Source: Massilia sp. YIM B02763 (GTDB taxonomy: Bacteria > Pseudomonadota > Gammaproteobacteria > Burkholderiales > Burkholderiaceae_D). Taken from it: a DNA stretch of 64,000 nucleotides. Positions within the stretch are counted from its first letter, which is position 1. The number at the start of each line of letters is the position of its first letter. Position numbers and translations under genes: made by a program. The notes below the pieces were generated by a model. The model was not told the DNA's origin. It saw nothing but the letters and a program-made list of their open reading frames with translations, and did not search any database. Positions 48,635 to 57,731 of this stretch are shown here, one piece after another. The DNA lies in assembly GCF_030412015.1 (NCBI RefSeq), contig NZ_JASNRD010000008.1, positions 1 to 64,000 of the forward strand. Direction: 5' to 3'.

Positions 48635-51600
48635 TTACAGCGAGCGCAGGAACGCCAGTAGCGCGTCGCGGTCCGTCTTCGACAGGCCGGCGAAGCGGTT
48701 GCGGGCTGCCGTGGCTTCGCCGCCGTGCCACATGACGGCTTCCGTCAGGTTGCGGGCGCGGCCATCGTGCAGGTAGCCGACGTTGGCGCTGTTGCCCATC
48801 ACCTTGTCGGTATAGCCGATGCCCCACAGCGGCGCGGTACGCCACATATTGCCCTTGGCCTGGCCTTCGGCGAACTTGTCGGCCAGACCGTCGCCCATGT
48901 CGTGCACCAGCAGGTCGGTGTACGGGTGGATGGTCTGGTTGCGCAGTTCGGCGAACAGGTGGCCACTGCCGGTCTTCATCTCGGCGGTGTGGCAGGCCGT
49001 GCAACGCATGCCGTCGAACAGCTTGGCGCCGGCGGCGACTTGCGTCGGATCGACACGGTGCTCGTCCATCGGGGCCACGCCTTTCGGGAAGCCGCTGGCC
49101 AGGCTGCGCTGGGCCGGGACGGCGACCAGCGCCAGGTACTGCGAGATGCGCTGCAGGTCCGCTTCCGAGATGCCGGCCTGGGCACCGCCCGACGCGCAGG
49201 CGGTCGGGCCGTTCAGGCAGGCGCGGTTCGGGTAGATCGACGAGGTCACGCCCATCTCCTGCAGCAGCGACTCGGCGCTCTGGTGGCGCAGCGTCGCCTT
49301 CGATGCCTTCCAGCCGAAGCGGCCCAGGCGCACGGCGCCGCTTTCCGGATCGAACACGAAGTTCGCCGTGCCCTTGACGCCGTCGGCGTCGGCCGTGGTG
49401 CGCACGCGCGCCAGGATGTCCGCTTCAGGCACGGCTTCCAGCAAGCCCATGCCGATCATCGGCTGCGCCGCGCGCAGCGAGGTGATCTGCGGGACCGGGC
49501 CTTCGAACGCCAGCGTCGGCTTGCGCAGTTCCACCGCCGTGCCGTCGTTCAGCTTGACGGTCTGGCTGGTGAAGCCGCCCACGCGCACGCCGGTGCCCCA
49601 GTTGGCCTTGCCGCCGCCGGACGAACCGTTCATCTGGATCGCGGTACCGTACTGCGGATGCGGGACCTGGTTGCCGTTGGCGTCGAGCACGGCGGCGCGC
49701 ACGGCCATCATGTCGAGCTTCTGGTTCAGCGCGATCGGCGCCGGGCTGCGGCCGTTATTGGTGTGGCAGGCGAAGCAGGACGACTGGTTGAAGTGGCCGC
49801 CCTGCAGGTTCGCCACGGGCAGGTAGGGGTCGTTGCCCGGTTCGTTGTGGGCGCCGGTGGTGAAGTTCGCGTGGAACACGCGGCGGCCCTCGACGAAGCG
49901 CTGGATGTCCTGCATGCCGACGTTGTTGACCGGCTGCTGGAACATGAACAGGCTGTTGTCCGAGTAGTTGTACGACACCGACGTGGTACCGCCCGACAGC
50001 GTCGCAGCGGGCAGCGGGGTCGAGTTCAGGCGCGGGAAGGTGCCGTAGTACGGCAGGATACCCTTGCCCATCACGTACATGATTTCCGGACCGTAGTAGC
50101 GGCTGTTGCCCTTGTCGCCGATGGCGGCCAGGGCGCCGTCCTGGGCGAACATCGACGGCGCGATCTCGATCTCGTCGCCGGCCACCAGCGCGCGCGCCGG
50201 CACCGTCTTCCCGGTCGGGAAGCCGGCGCTGTCGATCTCGCCGTGCTGCGGATACGCGATCAGCTTCATCGTGCAACCGTTGTTGATGCCGTTCGCGCTG
50301 ACCATCACGCCGTCGGCCGGATAGGCCATCGGCTTGCAGGTCTGGACGTTGTTGTCCGCCATCAGCGGGCCGGTCATCCAGCCGTAGTCGGTGACGTCAG
50401 GGCGGTCCCAGCCGCGCACGAACACGGTCTGGCCCGGCTTCCACTCGACCTGGTTGTAGTTGTTGATGATTAGCTGGGGATTCGTGACGCCCTTGACGTT
50501 GCTGTTGTCGATGATCTCCACGCCCCAGGTGCGGTTCTGGAAGTACTCGGGCACGAAGGTCAGGTAGTTGCCCGGACCCTTGTCGACCGGCAGGCCCGTG
50601 GTCAGGTCCACCGTCTCGTTCAGGCCGTAGCCGACTTCGTTCCAGGCCTCGCCGCGCTCGCGGCCGTGGCGCGCCATGGCGCGCGCGCCGTAGCGGGTGA
50701 CCAGGGTGCCGTCCGGCAGGGTGAACTGAAGCATTTCCGTCGGACGTGCGGCTGCCGGCAGCGGGGTCATGCCGCTGCCGCTGGCCGGGAACTTGAAGGC
50801 CGAGGTCGGATTGTTCGGCAGCGTGTTGTCGCTGCCCGGCGACTTGAACTCGACTTCGAACAGCGAATAGCCGTAGGCCGTGGCGCGGGCGACGCCCTGG
50901 ATGCGGACGTAGCGCGCGTTCGCGTTCAGGTTGAAGAATTCCTCGGTGCCGCCGGTGCCGTTGCTCACCGTGCGCAGCTTGGTCCAGGACTGGCCGTCGT
51001 CGGACACCTGCAGCTCGTACTCCTTGCCGTAGGCGTTCTCCCACACCAGCTTCATGTAGCCGACCGGGGTCTTCTGGCCGAAGTCGAAGGTGATCCAGGC
51101 GCCGTTCTCGGATTTGCTCGACCAGCGGGTGCTCGTGTTGCCGTCGATGGCCTTGGTCGCGTCGTTGGCGGGGTTTTCGTCGCCCGACGAGAACGCGTTG
51201 ACGGGCTTGACGGCCACGCCCGGCTTGGACAGGTCGACGTCGCCCGGCAGCGGGTCCGGCGAAGTCGGCGTGCTCGCGCTCGTGCCCGAGAAGGCCTGGA
51301 TCTCGAAGATCGAATAGCCGTACTGGGTCGAGCGCTTGATGCCGTGCATGCGCAGGTAGCGGCCCTGGCCGTCGAGGTCGCCGAAGTCTTCGACGCCGCC
51401 GGCGCTGTCGCCGACCGACTTGATCGTCTTCCAGTTGACCTTGTCGTCCGAGACCTGCAGTTCGTAGGCGATCGCGTGGGCGTTCTCCCAGTTGATGCGG
51501 ACGCGGTTGATCGACTTCGATTCGCCGAAGTCGAGCACCAGCGACTGGTCGTCGGTGAAGCCGCTGCTCCAGCGCGTCGTGTCGTCGTTGTCGACGGCGG

Positions 51601-51841
51601 CCTTGGCGGACAGGTCGCCGCGTTCCTCGCCGGTGGCGGTGACGTCGACCGGCGTCAGCACGGTCTCGGCCACCGCCATCTTGGAGGCCGTGCGGGCCAT
51701 GCTGCCGGCCTGCGTGCCCGTGTCGCCGGACCCGGAGCCGCAAGCTGCCAGCAGGGCGGTCAGGGAAGCGGCGAGGGCGAGGGGGACCCTGCGGGCGGCG
51801 CCGCTGCGTGGTTGCTGCTTGGTTTGATGCCGATATGGCAT
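48635..51841 (-). CDS. Di-haem oxidoreductase lipoprotein with two discoidin (F5/8 type C) domains
   Basis: 1068 residues. A lipobox (LTALLAAC, Cys near 32) predicts a lipoprotein. Two F5/8 type C domains (about 70-190 and 215-345) share WSSxxxD...ENAxxxxYELQVSDDxxxW signatures. The rest is a DHOR/DUF1111 di-haem protein with haem sites CFACH and CTACH, about 320 residues apart. Members are peroxidase-like or act as outer-membrane electron carriers. The discoidin domains should bind sugars or surfaces. I start at 51841 because GGGAG lies 7 bases upstream; a frame start at 51907 has none. Confidence 0.88.
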   Translation of the reverse strand: MPYRHQTKQQPRSGAARRVPLALAASLTALLAACGSGSGDTGTQAGSMARTASKMAVAETVLTPVDVTATGEERGDLSAKAAVDNDDTTRWSSGFTDDQSLVLDFGESKSINRVRINWENAHAIAYELQVSDDKVNWKTIKSVGDSAGGVEDFGDLDGQGRYLRMHGIKRSTQYGYSIFEIQAFSGTSASTPTSPDPLPGDVDLSKPGVAVKPVNAFSSGDENPANDATKAIDGNTSTRWSSKSENGAWITFDFGQKTPVGYMKLVWENAYGKEYELQVSDDGQSWTKLRTVSNGTGGTEEFFNLNANARYVRIQGVARATAYGYSLFEVEFKSPGSDNTLPNNPTSAFKFPASGSGMTPLPAAARPTEMLQFTLPDGTLVTRYGARAMARHGRERGEAWNEVGYGLNETVDLTTGLPVDKGPGNYLTFVPEYFQNRTWGVEIIDNSNVKGVTNPQLIINNYNQVEWKPGQTVFVRGWDRPDVTDYGWMTGPLMADNNVQTCKPMAYPADGVMVSANGINNGCTMKLIAYPQHGEIDSAGFPTGKTVPARALVAGDEIEIAPSMFAQDGALAAIGDKGNSRYYGPEIMYVMGKGILPYYGTFPRLNSTPLPAATLSGGTTSVSYNYSDNSLFMFQQPVNNVGMQDIQRFVEGRRVFHANFTTGAHNEPGNDPYLPVANLQGGHFNQSSCFACHTNNGRSPAPIALNQKLDMMAVRAAVLDANGNQVPHPQYGTAIQMNGSSGGGKANWGTGVRVGGFTSQTVKLNDGTAVELRKPTLAFEGPVPQITSLRAAQPMIGMGLLEAVPEADILARVRTTADADGVKGTANFVFDPESGAVRLGRFGWKASKATLRHQSAESLLQEMGVTSSIYPNRACLNGPTACASGGAQAGISEADLQRISQYLALVAVPAQRSLASGFPKGVAPMDEHRVDPTQVAAGAKLFDGMRCTACHTAEMKTGSGHLFAELRNQTIHPYTDLLVHDMGDGLADKFAEGQAKGNMWRTAPLWGIGYTDKVMGNSANVGYLHDGRARNLTEAVMWHGGEATAARNRFAGLSKTDRDALLAFLRSL

Positions 51842-52280
51842 GTGATTCTCCCAGTGATGTGGTCTATTGCTTTGCTTGTCGACTTTCATCGCCGGCCATC
51901 GCGCCACATCGCCGCTCCTCTTTCCAGCCTGTCAACAATGATGATAGTATGATCATCATCATGTATAAGATGAAAATAAAAGCTGCGAAAGCAGCGGTCC
52001 GGCCGTTTGTTTTCCGTCACCCGCGAGGATGGTTGCCCGCATTGGAATGCGTGTTCTACGACCGCAGTCAGCCGCCCGTTTCCCTGCGACGGAAACGGAC
52101 GGCTGCCCGCGGCGCGCATATTGTCGTAAAGATGAGCTCGGCTTGGCGCACGTTAGAATCTACACGTCCGGCCCGTCTTTAAATTTCTGCACGGCAATAT
52201 TTCAGGAAAGATATCTTTACGGCCGGTGACTGTCAAGCATCCCCCTTCCAAAAGGACGACCGTTCGCTTCGGCGCCGTGG
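51842..52280. other. Intergenic region with 8-base inverted repeat
   Basis: About 440 bases, no credible gene, and markedly AT-rich at 51930-51990. It contains ATGATGAT at 51938-51945 facing ATCATCAT at 51952-51959 (6-base centre), 97 bases upstream of the di-haem gene start and so a likely operator of that gene. Confidence 0.45.
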
Positions 52281-52631
52281 TCAGCCCGAGACGAGCGCTT
52301 GCAGTTCGCGCCGGTCGTCCGGACGCTGGCACTGGCCAGTGACGCGGTCCCACAACAGGAACATGCCGTAGGCCCATTGCGTCATCAATTCCGCTTCCCC
52401 GGCCGGCCGGCCGGCGGCGTCGCCCAGCAGGCGCGCGATCTCGTTGCGCGCCGTGGCCGTCACGTGCTCGTAATTCCACTCGTCCTTCGGCAGCATCTTC
52501 TGGCGCGCCCGGTATCGCCGGGCCCGTTCGGCGTCGCTCAGCTTGTCCTGCTTGGGCGGACGGCCGCGCTTCTTCGGCCTGGACGGGTCGAGCGGGAGTT
52601 CGATGGTACTGAGGTCGTCGGCTTGCTTCAT
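52281..52631 (-). CDS. Small protein with AT-hook-like motif
   Basis: 116 residues. A basic KKRGRPPKQ motif (about 20-28) is an AT-hook-like minor-groove binder, followed by a charged helix (DAERARRYRARQKML) and a folded-looking helical C-terminus (EIARLLGDAAGRPAGEAELMTQWAYGMFLLWDRVTG). No family is recognised with confidence. It may be a small DNA-binding protein or nucleoid-associated factor. It starts about 790 bases upstream of the leftward di-haem gene and on the same strand. Confidence 0.65.
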   Translation of the reverse strand: MKQADDLSTIELPLDPSRPKKRGRPPKQDKLSDAERARRYRARQKMLPKDEWNYEHVTATARNEIARLLGDAAGRPAGEAELMTQWAYGMFLLWDRVTGQCQRPDDRRELQALVSG

Positions 52632-53230
52632 GCGGGGCGGGGAGAGATGGATAACTCGTCCATTATTCGTGACGCATTACATTAATGCAAGTCAAACGGC
52701 GTGCTTGTGCGTGACGGGTCACGTTGAATGGCGATCCAGGCCCATGCGGAAAAAAGCAGCGGACAAGCCGACTCGCCCTGGAACCCGTGTCGCTTGCGAC
52801 GAGCCTAAGGCCCGAGGGCCGCAGCGAGCTGGCCGAAGGACCCGATTCGGGCACCAGCTGGCGCCTGAAGGAAGGCCGCATCACGGCGCTGGCGCCGCGC
52901 GCGGCGGCCGGGAAGGGCGTACGCACGGGCTGGCCGTCGATGCCGGCCGGCGCCGGCGAAACGCCGGTGCGCCCGTTCCTGCACTGAATTGCTTCATCGA
53001 CGCGCAATCATCCATCGAACGAGGTCACCGAGAGGAGCGAACATCATGCCCATCCTTCTGCTGGCAGAGTTCCTCGGCACGTTCTGGCAGGCCATCACGG
53101 GAGAAGCGCCGCCGATCGGAGTGGGGGCGCATCCCTGACCGGCGTCCTGACGTCTGCCGGGCACCCGGCGCAAGTAATCGGCTAAGATGAGCCGGTTGCC
53201 GCCGCCGGCGGCCATCGAACGGGAGACGTC
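52632..53230. other. Gene-poor eroded region
   Basis: About 600 bases without a supported full-length gene. Frames such as 52724-52987 (+) have no ribosome site and no recognisable product. A 30-codon frame with a good ribosome site (53046-53138) is listed separately. Confidence 0.45.
53046..53138 (+). CDS. Possible 30-residue peptide
   Basis: MPILLLAEFLGTFWQAITGE and ten more residues. AGAGGAG lies 8 bases before the ATG. Its hydrophobic first half could insert in the membrane. It is not recognised and could equally be a remnant. Confidence 0.3.
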   Translation: MPILLLAEFLGTFWQAITGEAPPIGVGAHP

Positions 53231-53792
53231 ATGGACCGCCGCCAATGCCTTGCCTTCGCCGGCGCCGCCGTCGCCGCGGCCACGGACCTCGTCCATGCGG
53301 CCGCACCGGCGACGCGCTACGATGCCGCGCTGGCCGCCTATCCCGATTTCAACGGCACCGTGGTGGCCGGCAAGGGCGGTGGCCTATGCGAGCGCGACAT
53401 CCGGGACCGCGCCCTGGGTGCGCAAGGTCAGCGCGATTCCCGACTACCTCGCCATGGCGGGAGGTTTCTACAGCAGCGCACCGGACATGCTGCGCCTGAT
53501 GGAGGGCGTGCTGGGCGGCGACCGCATCCTGACGCCGGCGTCGCGCGCCACGCTGATGCGCGTGCACCGGCCGGCGCAGCGTTATGCGCTGGGCGGGCGC
53601 ACGCAGGTCGAGACCATCGCGGACAAGGAGCGCGAGGCGGCCTGGGAGGACGGGTCGAACGGCGGCTTCCGCCTGGTGGCGCGGCGGGTGCTGGACGACG
53701 GCGTGGGCGTCGTCGTCTTCAACAACGGCAGCTACGACCATCGACGGCTGGGCGAACTGGCGAGCGCGGTCATGGAAGCCGTGTACGCATGA
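53231..53792 (+). pseudogene. Remnant of a serine hydrolase (beta-lactamase class C type)
   Basis: The start (MDRRQCLAFAGAAVAAATDL...AAYPDFNGTVVAGKGG) is the signal peptide and first strand of a class-C beta-lactamase-like hydrolase. After about 60 codons the reading shifts frame, and only the family's C-terminal third follows (SAIPDYLAMAGGFYSSAPDMLRLMEGVL ... GFRLVARRVLDDGVGVVVFNN). The middle, including the catalytic SxxK and YxN motifs, is missing. About 187 codons remain of an expected 350-400. This is a deletion plus frameshift, so it is inactive. Confidence 0.75.
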
Positions 53793-54433
53793 CGGCGGCG
53801 CAGGTGCGCACGCGGCGAGCGGCGGGCCGCGACCTGGATGCGGTGCGCGCGCTGTATGCGGCAGGCGGCTACGGTGGCGGCGTCCATGCGCGCGATACCG
53901 TCATCGTGGCTGTACTGGACGATGCCGTGGTGGGCGCCGTGCGGCTGTGCGTCGAGCATGGTGTACGCGTGCTGCGCGGCATGCAGGTCGATGCCGGATA
54001 TCGGCGCCGCGGGGTTGGCCGAGCCCTGCTGGTCGCATGCGACGAGGCGCTCGGCGACGAGATTGCGTATTGTTTACCGTATGCGCACCTGACCGCGTTC
54101 TATGGAGGGATCGGATTCCAGGCCGTGGCAATGGATGCGCTGCCGGTGTTCCTGCAGGAGCGGTTGACAGGCTATCTGGCGGGCGGACAGCAGATCGTGG
54201 CGATGAGGCGCGCAAATGCCCGAGGAGGGCGGCTGGCCGGTGGTCGCGCCCAGTCCGATCCCGTTCCATCCGGGCGATCCGGCGCCCGTCGCGCTCTCCG
54301 AAGCGGGCATCGACGGCATCGTCGATGCGTTCGAGGTGGCCGCGAGGCGCGCTCTCGCCGCCGGCTTCAAGGTCATCGAGATCCACGCCGCGCATGTCTA
54401 CCTGCTGCACCGGTTCCTGTCGCCGCACAGTAA
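53789..54433 (+). CDS. GNAT-family acetyltransferase with altered C-terminus
   Basis: The first about 143 residues form a complete GNAT fold with acetyl-CoA loop RRRGVGRALL (about 71-80) and the following FYGGIGFQAV strand. The ATG at 53789 overlaps the previous remnant's stop. After QQIVAMRRANAR the frame runs 70 codons out of phase through the next remnant, so the natural end has been lost in a deletion near 54210. The catalytic fold may still work. The substrate is unknown. Confidence 0.65.
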   Translation: MTAAQVRTRRAAGRDLDAVRALYAAGGYGGGVHARDTVIVAVLDDAVVGAVRLCVEHGVRVLRGMQVDAGYRRRGVGRALLVACDEALGDEIAYCLPYAHLTAFYGGIGFQAVAMDALPVFLQERLTGYLAGGQQIVAMRRANARGGRLAGGRAQSDPVPSGRSGARRALRSGHRRHRRCVRGGREARSRRRLQGHRDPRRACLPAAPVPVAAQ

Positions 54434-54791
54434 CCAACGGGACGACAAGTACGGTGGCAGCCCGGCAAACCGGATGCGCATCGTGCTGCGCGTGACCGAA
54501 CGCGTGCGCGCCGCCATGCCCGCCGGGCTGCCGCTGTGCGTGCACATTTGCGCGACGGACTGGGTGGCCGGCGGCTGGGACGTCGAGGAGTCGGGCGAAC
54601 TGTCGCGGCGCCTCAAGGAACTCGGCGTCGATCTCGTCGACGTATCGACGGGCGGCAATCTGCCGACCGCGCGCATTACCGTGGCCGCGCGTTAGCAGAT
54701 TCCATGCAGGCGCCGTATCCGCGACGAGGTCGGCATTCCGACCGGCGCCTTCGGGTTGATCACGGGTGGGCCGGTTTACGGAAAGATCTAA
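54216..54791 (+). pseudogene. Remnant of NamA/YqjM-type flavin oxidoreductase (Old Yellow Enzyme)
   Basis: The frame begins in the middle of the family (GGWPVVAPSPIPFHPGDPAP) and continues through VIEIHAAHVYLLHRFLSPHSNQRDDKYGGS, the active-site strand of Old Yellow Enzymes, to VDVSTGGNLPTARITV. A TAG at 54693-54695 interrupts it. The same frame then still reads RRIRDEVGIPTGAFGLITGG, the family's next segment. Both the N-terminal third and the C-terminal end are gone. It is clearly decayed. Confidence 0.8.
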
Positions 54792-54948
54792 GACTTCGCA
54801 TAATCTATATTATGTAAAATGCGAGATCCGTCCACAGCCATGACATCTCCTACCACATCCGGAGGACGCCGTTTTGTACTACACCGCTCCTTCACCGCGC
54901 CCATCCGGCCCGTTCCTGTTCGAGGCCGGATGGTGCGCCCCTACGTCT

Positions 54949-55707
54949 TCAGGCTGCCGCTTTCACCGCTGCCGGTGTCCCGGTCATGCGGGCGACGGCC
55001 GTATCGGTCGTCCACAGCGCGTTCGCCAGCCAGCGGAAGTTGATCAGCGCGGCCAGGTAGCCGTCGCCTTCCGGCAGCATGCTGCCGGCGGTGGCGTCGC
55101 GGACCACGGCCACTTCGATGCCGTGCTCGACGAAGTCGCGCAGGTGCGATTCGATGCAGAAGTTCGCGGCCATGCCGGCCAGGATGACCTGGTCGACTTT
55201 CTTTTTACGCAGCTGGAAGATGACGTCGTTCGTCTGCGGGCCCGCGATCTTGTGCGGCGAGCAGACGATGGTCTTGCCGTCCTCGATGTAGTCGCGGAAT
55301 TCGGGCATCCAGTCGGCGCCCGAACCCTCGAAACCTTCCAGCGACAGCGCGCTGGGGCGGTCGAACATGTGCAGCGCGTGCATGAGGCGCTCGCCGGGTG
55401 CCGCGAAATCCCATTTGTGGTCGTGCGGGTAGTAATAATGCGGCGAGATGATGACCGGGAGGTCGACCTGCTTGGCCGCCGCGAACAGGCGCTCGAGGTT
55501 CGGGACGGTGTTGTGGTGCGTGATGCTCGCGCCGAATGCGCCCCAGGCCACGCCTTTCGGGCTCAGGAAGTCGATCTGCGGGTCGATGACGACCAGCGCC
55601 GCGCGCGTCAGGTCCAGTTGGACGTCGGTCTGCGGCAGGCCCGGATTCGTCGGATCCGCATAGGGATCGGGGGCTGCGGCGCCGTTCGGGTTGTTGTTGG
55701 TATCCAT
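54949..55707 (-). CDS. Isochorismatase-family hydrolase
   Basis: 252 residues. Catalytic triad candidates: Asp in VVIDPQIDF (about 43), Lys in the HKIAGPQTND region (about 152) and Cys in GMAANFCIESHLRD (about 182). The family hydrolyses amides or enol ethers such as isochorismate, nicotinamide or biuret-type substrates; the exact one is not visible. The first 30 residues are Asn/Pro-rich and probably flexible. AAGGAAA lies before the ATG at 55707. It is isolated, within the eroded segment, but looks intact. Confidence 0.87.
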   Translation of the reverse strand: MDTNNNPNGAAAPDPYADPTNPGLPQTDVQLDLTRAALVVIDPQIDFLSPKGVAWGAFGASITHHNTVPNLERLFAAAKQVDLPVIISPHYYYPHDHKWDFAAPGERLMHALHMFDRPSALSLEGFEGSGADWMPEFRDYIEDGKTIVCSPHKIAGPQTNDVIFQLRKKKVDQVILAGMAANFCIESHLRDFVEHGIEVAVVRDATAGSMLPEGDGYLAALINFRWLANALWTTDTAVARMTGTPAAVKAAA

Positions 55708-56138
55708 GGCATTTCCTTTCAGGATCGTTTTGGTAAGGCGGGCGCCGCGTCGCGGCCCCGCGTTCTGGCTCCGGAGACAAGAAAATCGTACTCGTCTTGC
55801 GCGCCGGGGCACAAGGAAATATGGCCGTCCACCCCCTATGGCGGGCCGCCGTTTGGCCGGGGCGTGGCCGCAGGTTCTCCAACCCTGCTGTTGGACCAGC
55901 TGCGTGAATCGACCGGGTGCCCTATCGTCACGGGCGAGAAGGCGCGCGAAAAACCAACTCGACAATACGTAAAATAATGTCGAGTTCGGCGGATTGGCGG
56001 GATGCGCATCCGCCGGAACATTCCCGGAACCGAACATTCATTCGAGCGGCCAGCGGCGCCACATCCCGCCGGCACATGTTGCGTCGCCGATGGTCTTGGC
56101 CGCGTTCTTCCCGATGTCCTTGGCCGACAGGATCGTGC
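55708..56138. other. Intergenic region with 9-base inverted repeat
   Basis: About 430 bases without a credible gene. AACTCGACA (55956-55964) faces TGTCGAGTT (55978-55986) around an AT-rich 13-base centre containing TACGTAAAATAA, a possible operator or hairpin before the stress-protein remnant. Confidence 0.45.
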
Positions 56139-56470
56139 ATGCACAGCTACAAGACAATCGTGGTCCACATCGACGGCGCGCCCGAGCAGGAAAGCCGGGT
56201 CGCCCTCGCCGCCCGGCTGTGCTTCGCGCCCGAGGCCGACGCCGGCGACGACTTCCATGGCTTGCGCGATGGCGCCCGGGCCCGCCTCGCCGGCTTTCGC
56301 GCGCAGGCGGAACGCCTCGGTGTCGCCTCCTTCGAGGAGCGTGTGGTCGACGTCAACTCCGGCTACGCCCTGCTGCTGCATTCGCGTTACGCGGACCTGG
56401 TCGCCGTCAGCCAGCACGGCCCGGACCGCGACGGACCGCCGGTGACCAACGAGACCCTGTCCATGGGCTC
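56139..56470 (+). pseudogene. Remnant of a universal stress protein (UspA family)
   Basis: It opens with the Usp start MHSYKTIVVHIDGAPEQESRV and resumes after a deletion of some 50-60 residues with LAGFRAQAERLGVASFEERV and YADLVAVSQHGPDRDGPPVTNE. The family's nucleotide-binding end is then lost and the frame runs on into unrelated codons. Inactive by inspection. Confidence 0.7.
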
Positions 56471-56567
56471 CTCCAGCCGGTATCGACCGATAAGGCTTCG
56501 ACCCCGGGCCGCGGCGCTGCGTTCCCGCCCCCTCCTCCACCGCCGGCCCGCGCCGGCCGGCACGCAA

Positions 56568-57731
56568 TCAGAGGATGCCGCGCCCGTTCACGGAAGCGAT
56601 GATCTCGTCGTAGCGCTCGTTGTCGGTCTTGTGCAGGTAAGCCGCCGTCGTCGCGATATTCGCGTGGCCGGCCGTGTCCTGCAGCGTCTTGAGCTGCACG
56701 CCGTTGTTGGCGTGGTTGGTCAGCATGCTGTGGCGCAGCCAGTGCGCCGATGCCTGGCGCAAGGTGGCGGCCGTATCGGCGTCGCCCCGGGCCGCGGCGA
56801 CGCCGGCGGCATCGGCAAAGATCGCCTTGATCGCTTCGGACGCCGCCTCGTCGGTAATGCACGACAGCGTGCGGCTGCGGCTGGACAGCACCAGCGGCAT
56901 GCGGTCGCTGCGGCTCGCCTGCGGCGGCAAGTCGAAGGCCACGCGGTAGGACTGGAAGGCCTCGAGCATGTCGGGCGGCACCGGCAGGCGGCGCGGCTTG
57001 CTGCCCTTGCCGACGACGTCCAGCCACCAGCGGCCGTTGCCCTCGGTGTAGATCGATCCCATCGAGGCGCCGACGATCTCGTTCAGCCGCGCCCCCGTGT
57101 GGGCGAAGGCGACCAGCAGGAAGCGGTCGCGCGCGCGCCGCCGCAGCTCGGCCGGCGTCTCGGCCGTGCGCGTGGAGACAGTGTCCAGCGCCAGCGCGAT
57201 CGCGCCCTGCGTCAGGTAGCGCGTGATACGGCTGGCCGTTGGCGCCCGCACGTTGCGCACCAGGGCCGCCGGATTGCGGCGCAGGTAGCCCGTCTGTTCG
57301 GCGAAACCGAGCAGCGCCTTCACGGCGATCATCGCCTGGCGCCGGCTGGGGTCGGACAAGGGCCCCGTGAACGGACGGTAACGCGCGTCGCTGCGCGGCC
57401 ACTTGGTCTTGGACACCCATGCGGGCGGCGGATCCTTGAGGAATTCCTTGTAGGCGTTCAGGTCGGCCACGTTCAGCTGTACCAGCGTCTTGCCGGCCTC
57501 CTCCCGGCACCAGGTGAGGAAACGGTACAGTTCCTTCTGGGTATTCTGGATGGACTTCGCGCTCAATTCGCCGTGGGCGATGAATTCGCGCGCCAGTTCG
57601 ATGTCCGTGGTCGCCTCGGTGATCGGATCGTCGGCGCTGCGGTACATCTTGACGTGCATGCGCCGGCTCTCCCCGCCGACGATATGGTCCGGCGTCGAAG
57701 GACCCAGGTCGATGGGGAAGAAGTTCGGCAT
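56568..57731 (-). CDS. Tyrosine recombinase / site-specific integrase
   Basis: 387 residues. An N-terminal SAM-like core-binding domain (about 45-150) is followed by the catalytic domain with Arg in HTGARLNEI (about 208), Lys near GKGSKPRRL, HWLRHSM (His-x-x-Arg, about 335), GHANIATTAAYLH with the nucleophile Tyr (about 366). All six catalytic positions are present. The start at 57731 (MPNFFPIDL) lies 17 bases after a LexA box. The same frame stays open upstream into a DUF2784 gene. No att site, tRNA target or other mobile-element genes were found beside it, so its role (phage, plasmid or chromosome) is open. Confidence 0.88.
   Translation of the reverse strand: MPNFFPIDLGPSTPDHIVGGESRRMHVKMYRSADDPITEATTDIELAREFIAHGELSAKSIQNTQKELYRFLTWCREEAGKTLVQLNVADLNAYKEFLKDPPPAWVSKTKWPRSDARYRPFTGPLSDPSRRQAMIAVKALLGFAEQTGYLRRNPAALVRNVRAPTASRITRYLTQGAIALALDTVSTRTAETPAELRRRARDRFLLVAFAHTGARLNEIVGASMGSIYTEGNGRWWLDVVGKGSKPRRLPVPPDMLEAFQSYRVAFDLPPQASRSDRMPLVLSSRSRTLSCITDEAASEAIKAIFADAAGVAAARGDADTAATLRQASAHWLRHSMLTNHANNGVQLKTLQDTAGHANIATTAAYLHKTDNERYDEIIASVNGRGIL

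Noticed and set aside
52724..52987. An 87-codon plus-strand frame as a gene
   Set aside because: It has no ribosome site, no recognisable domain and atypical residue use in an eroded area.
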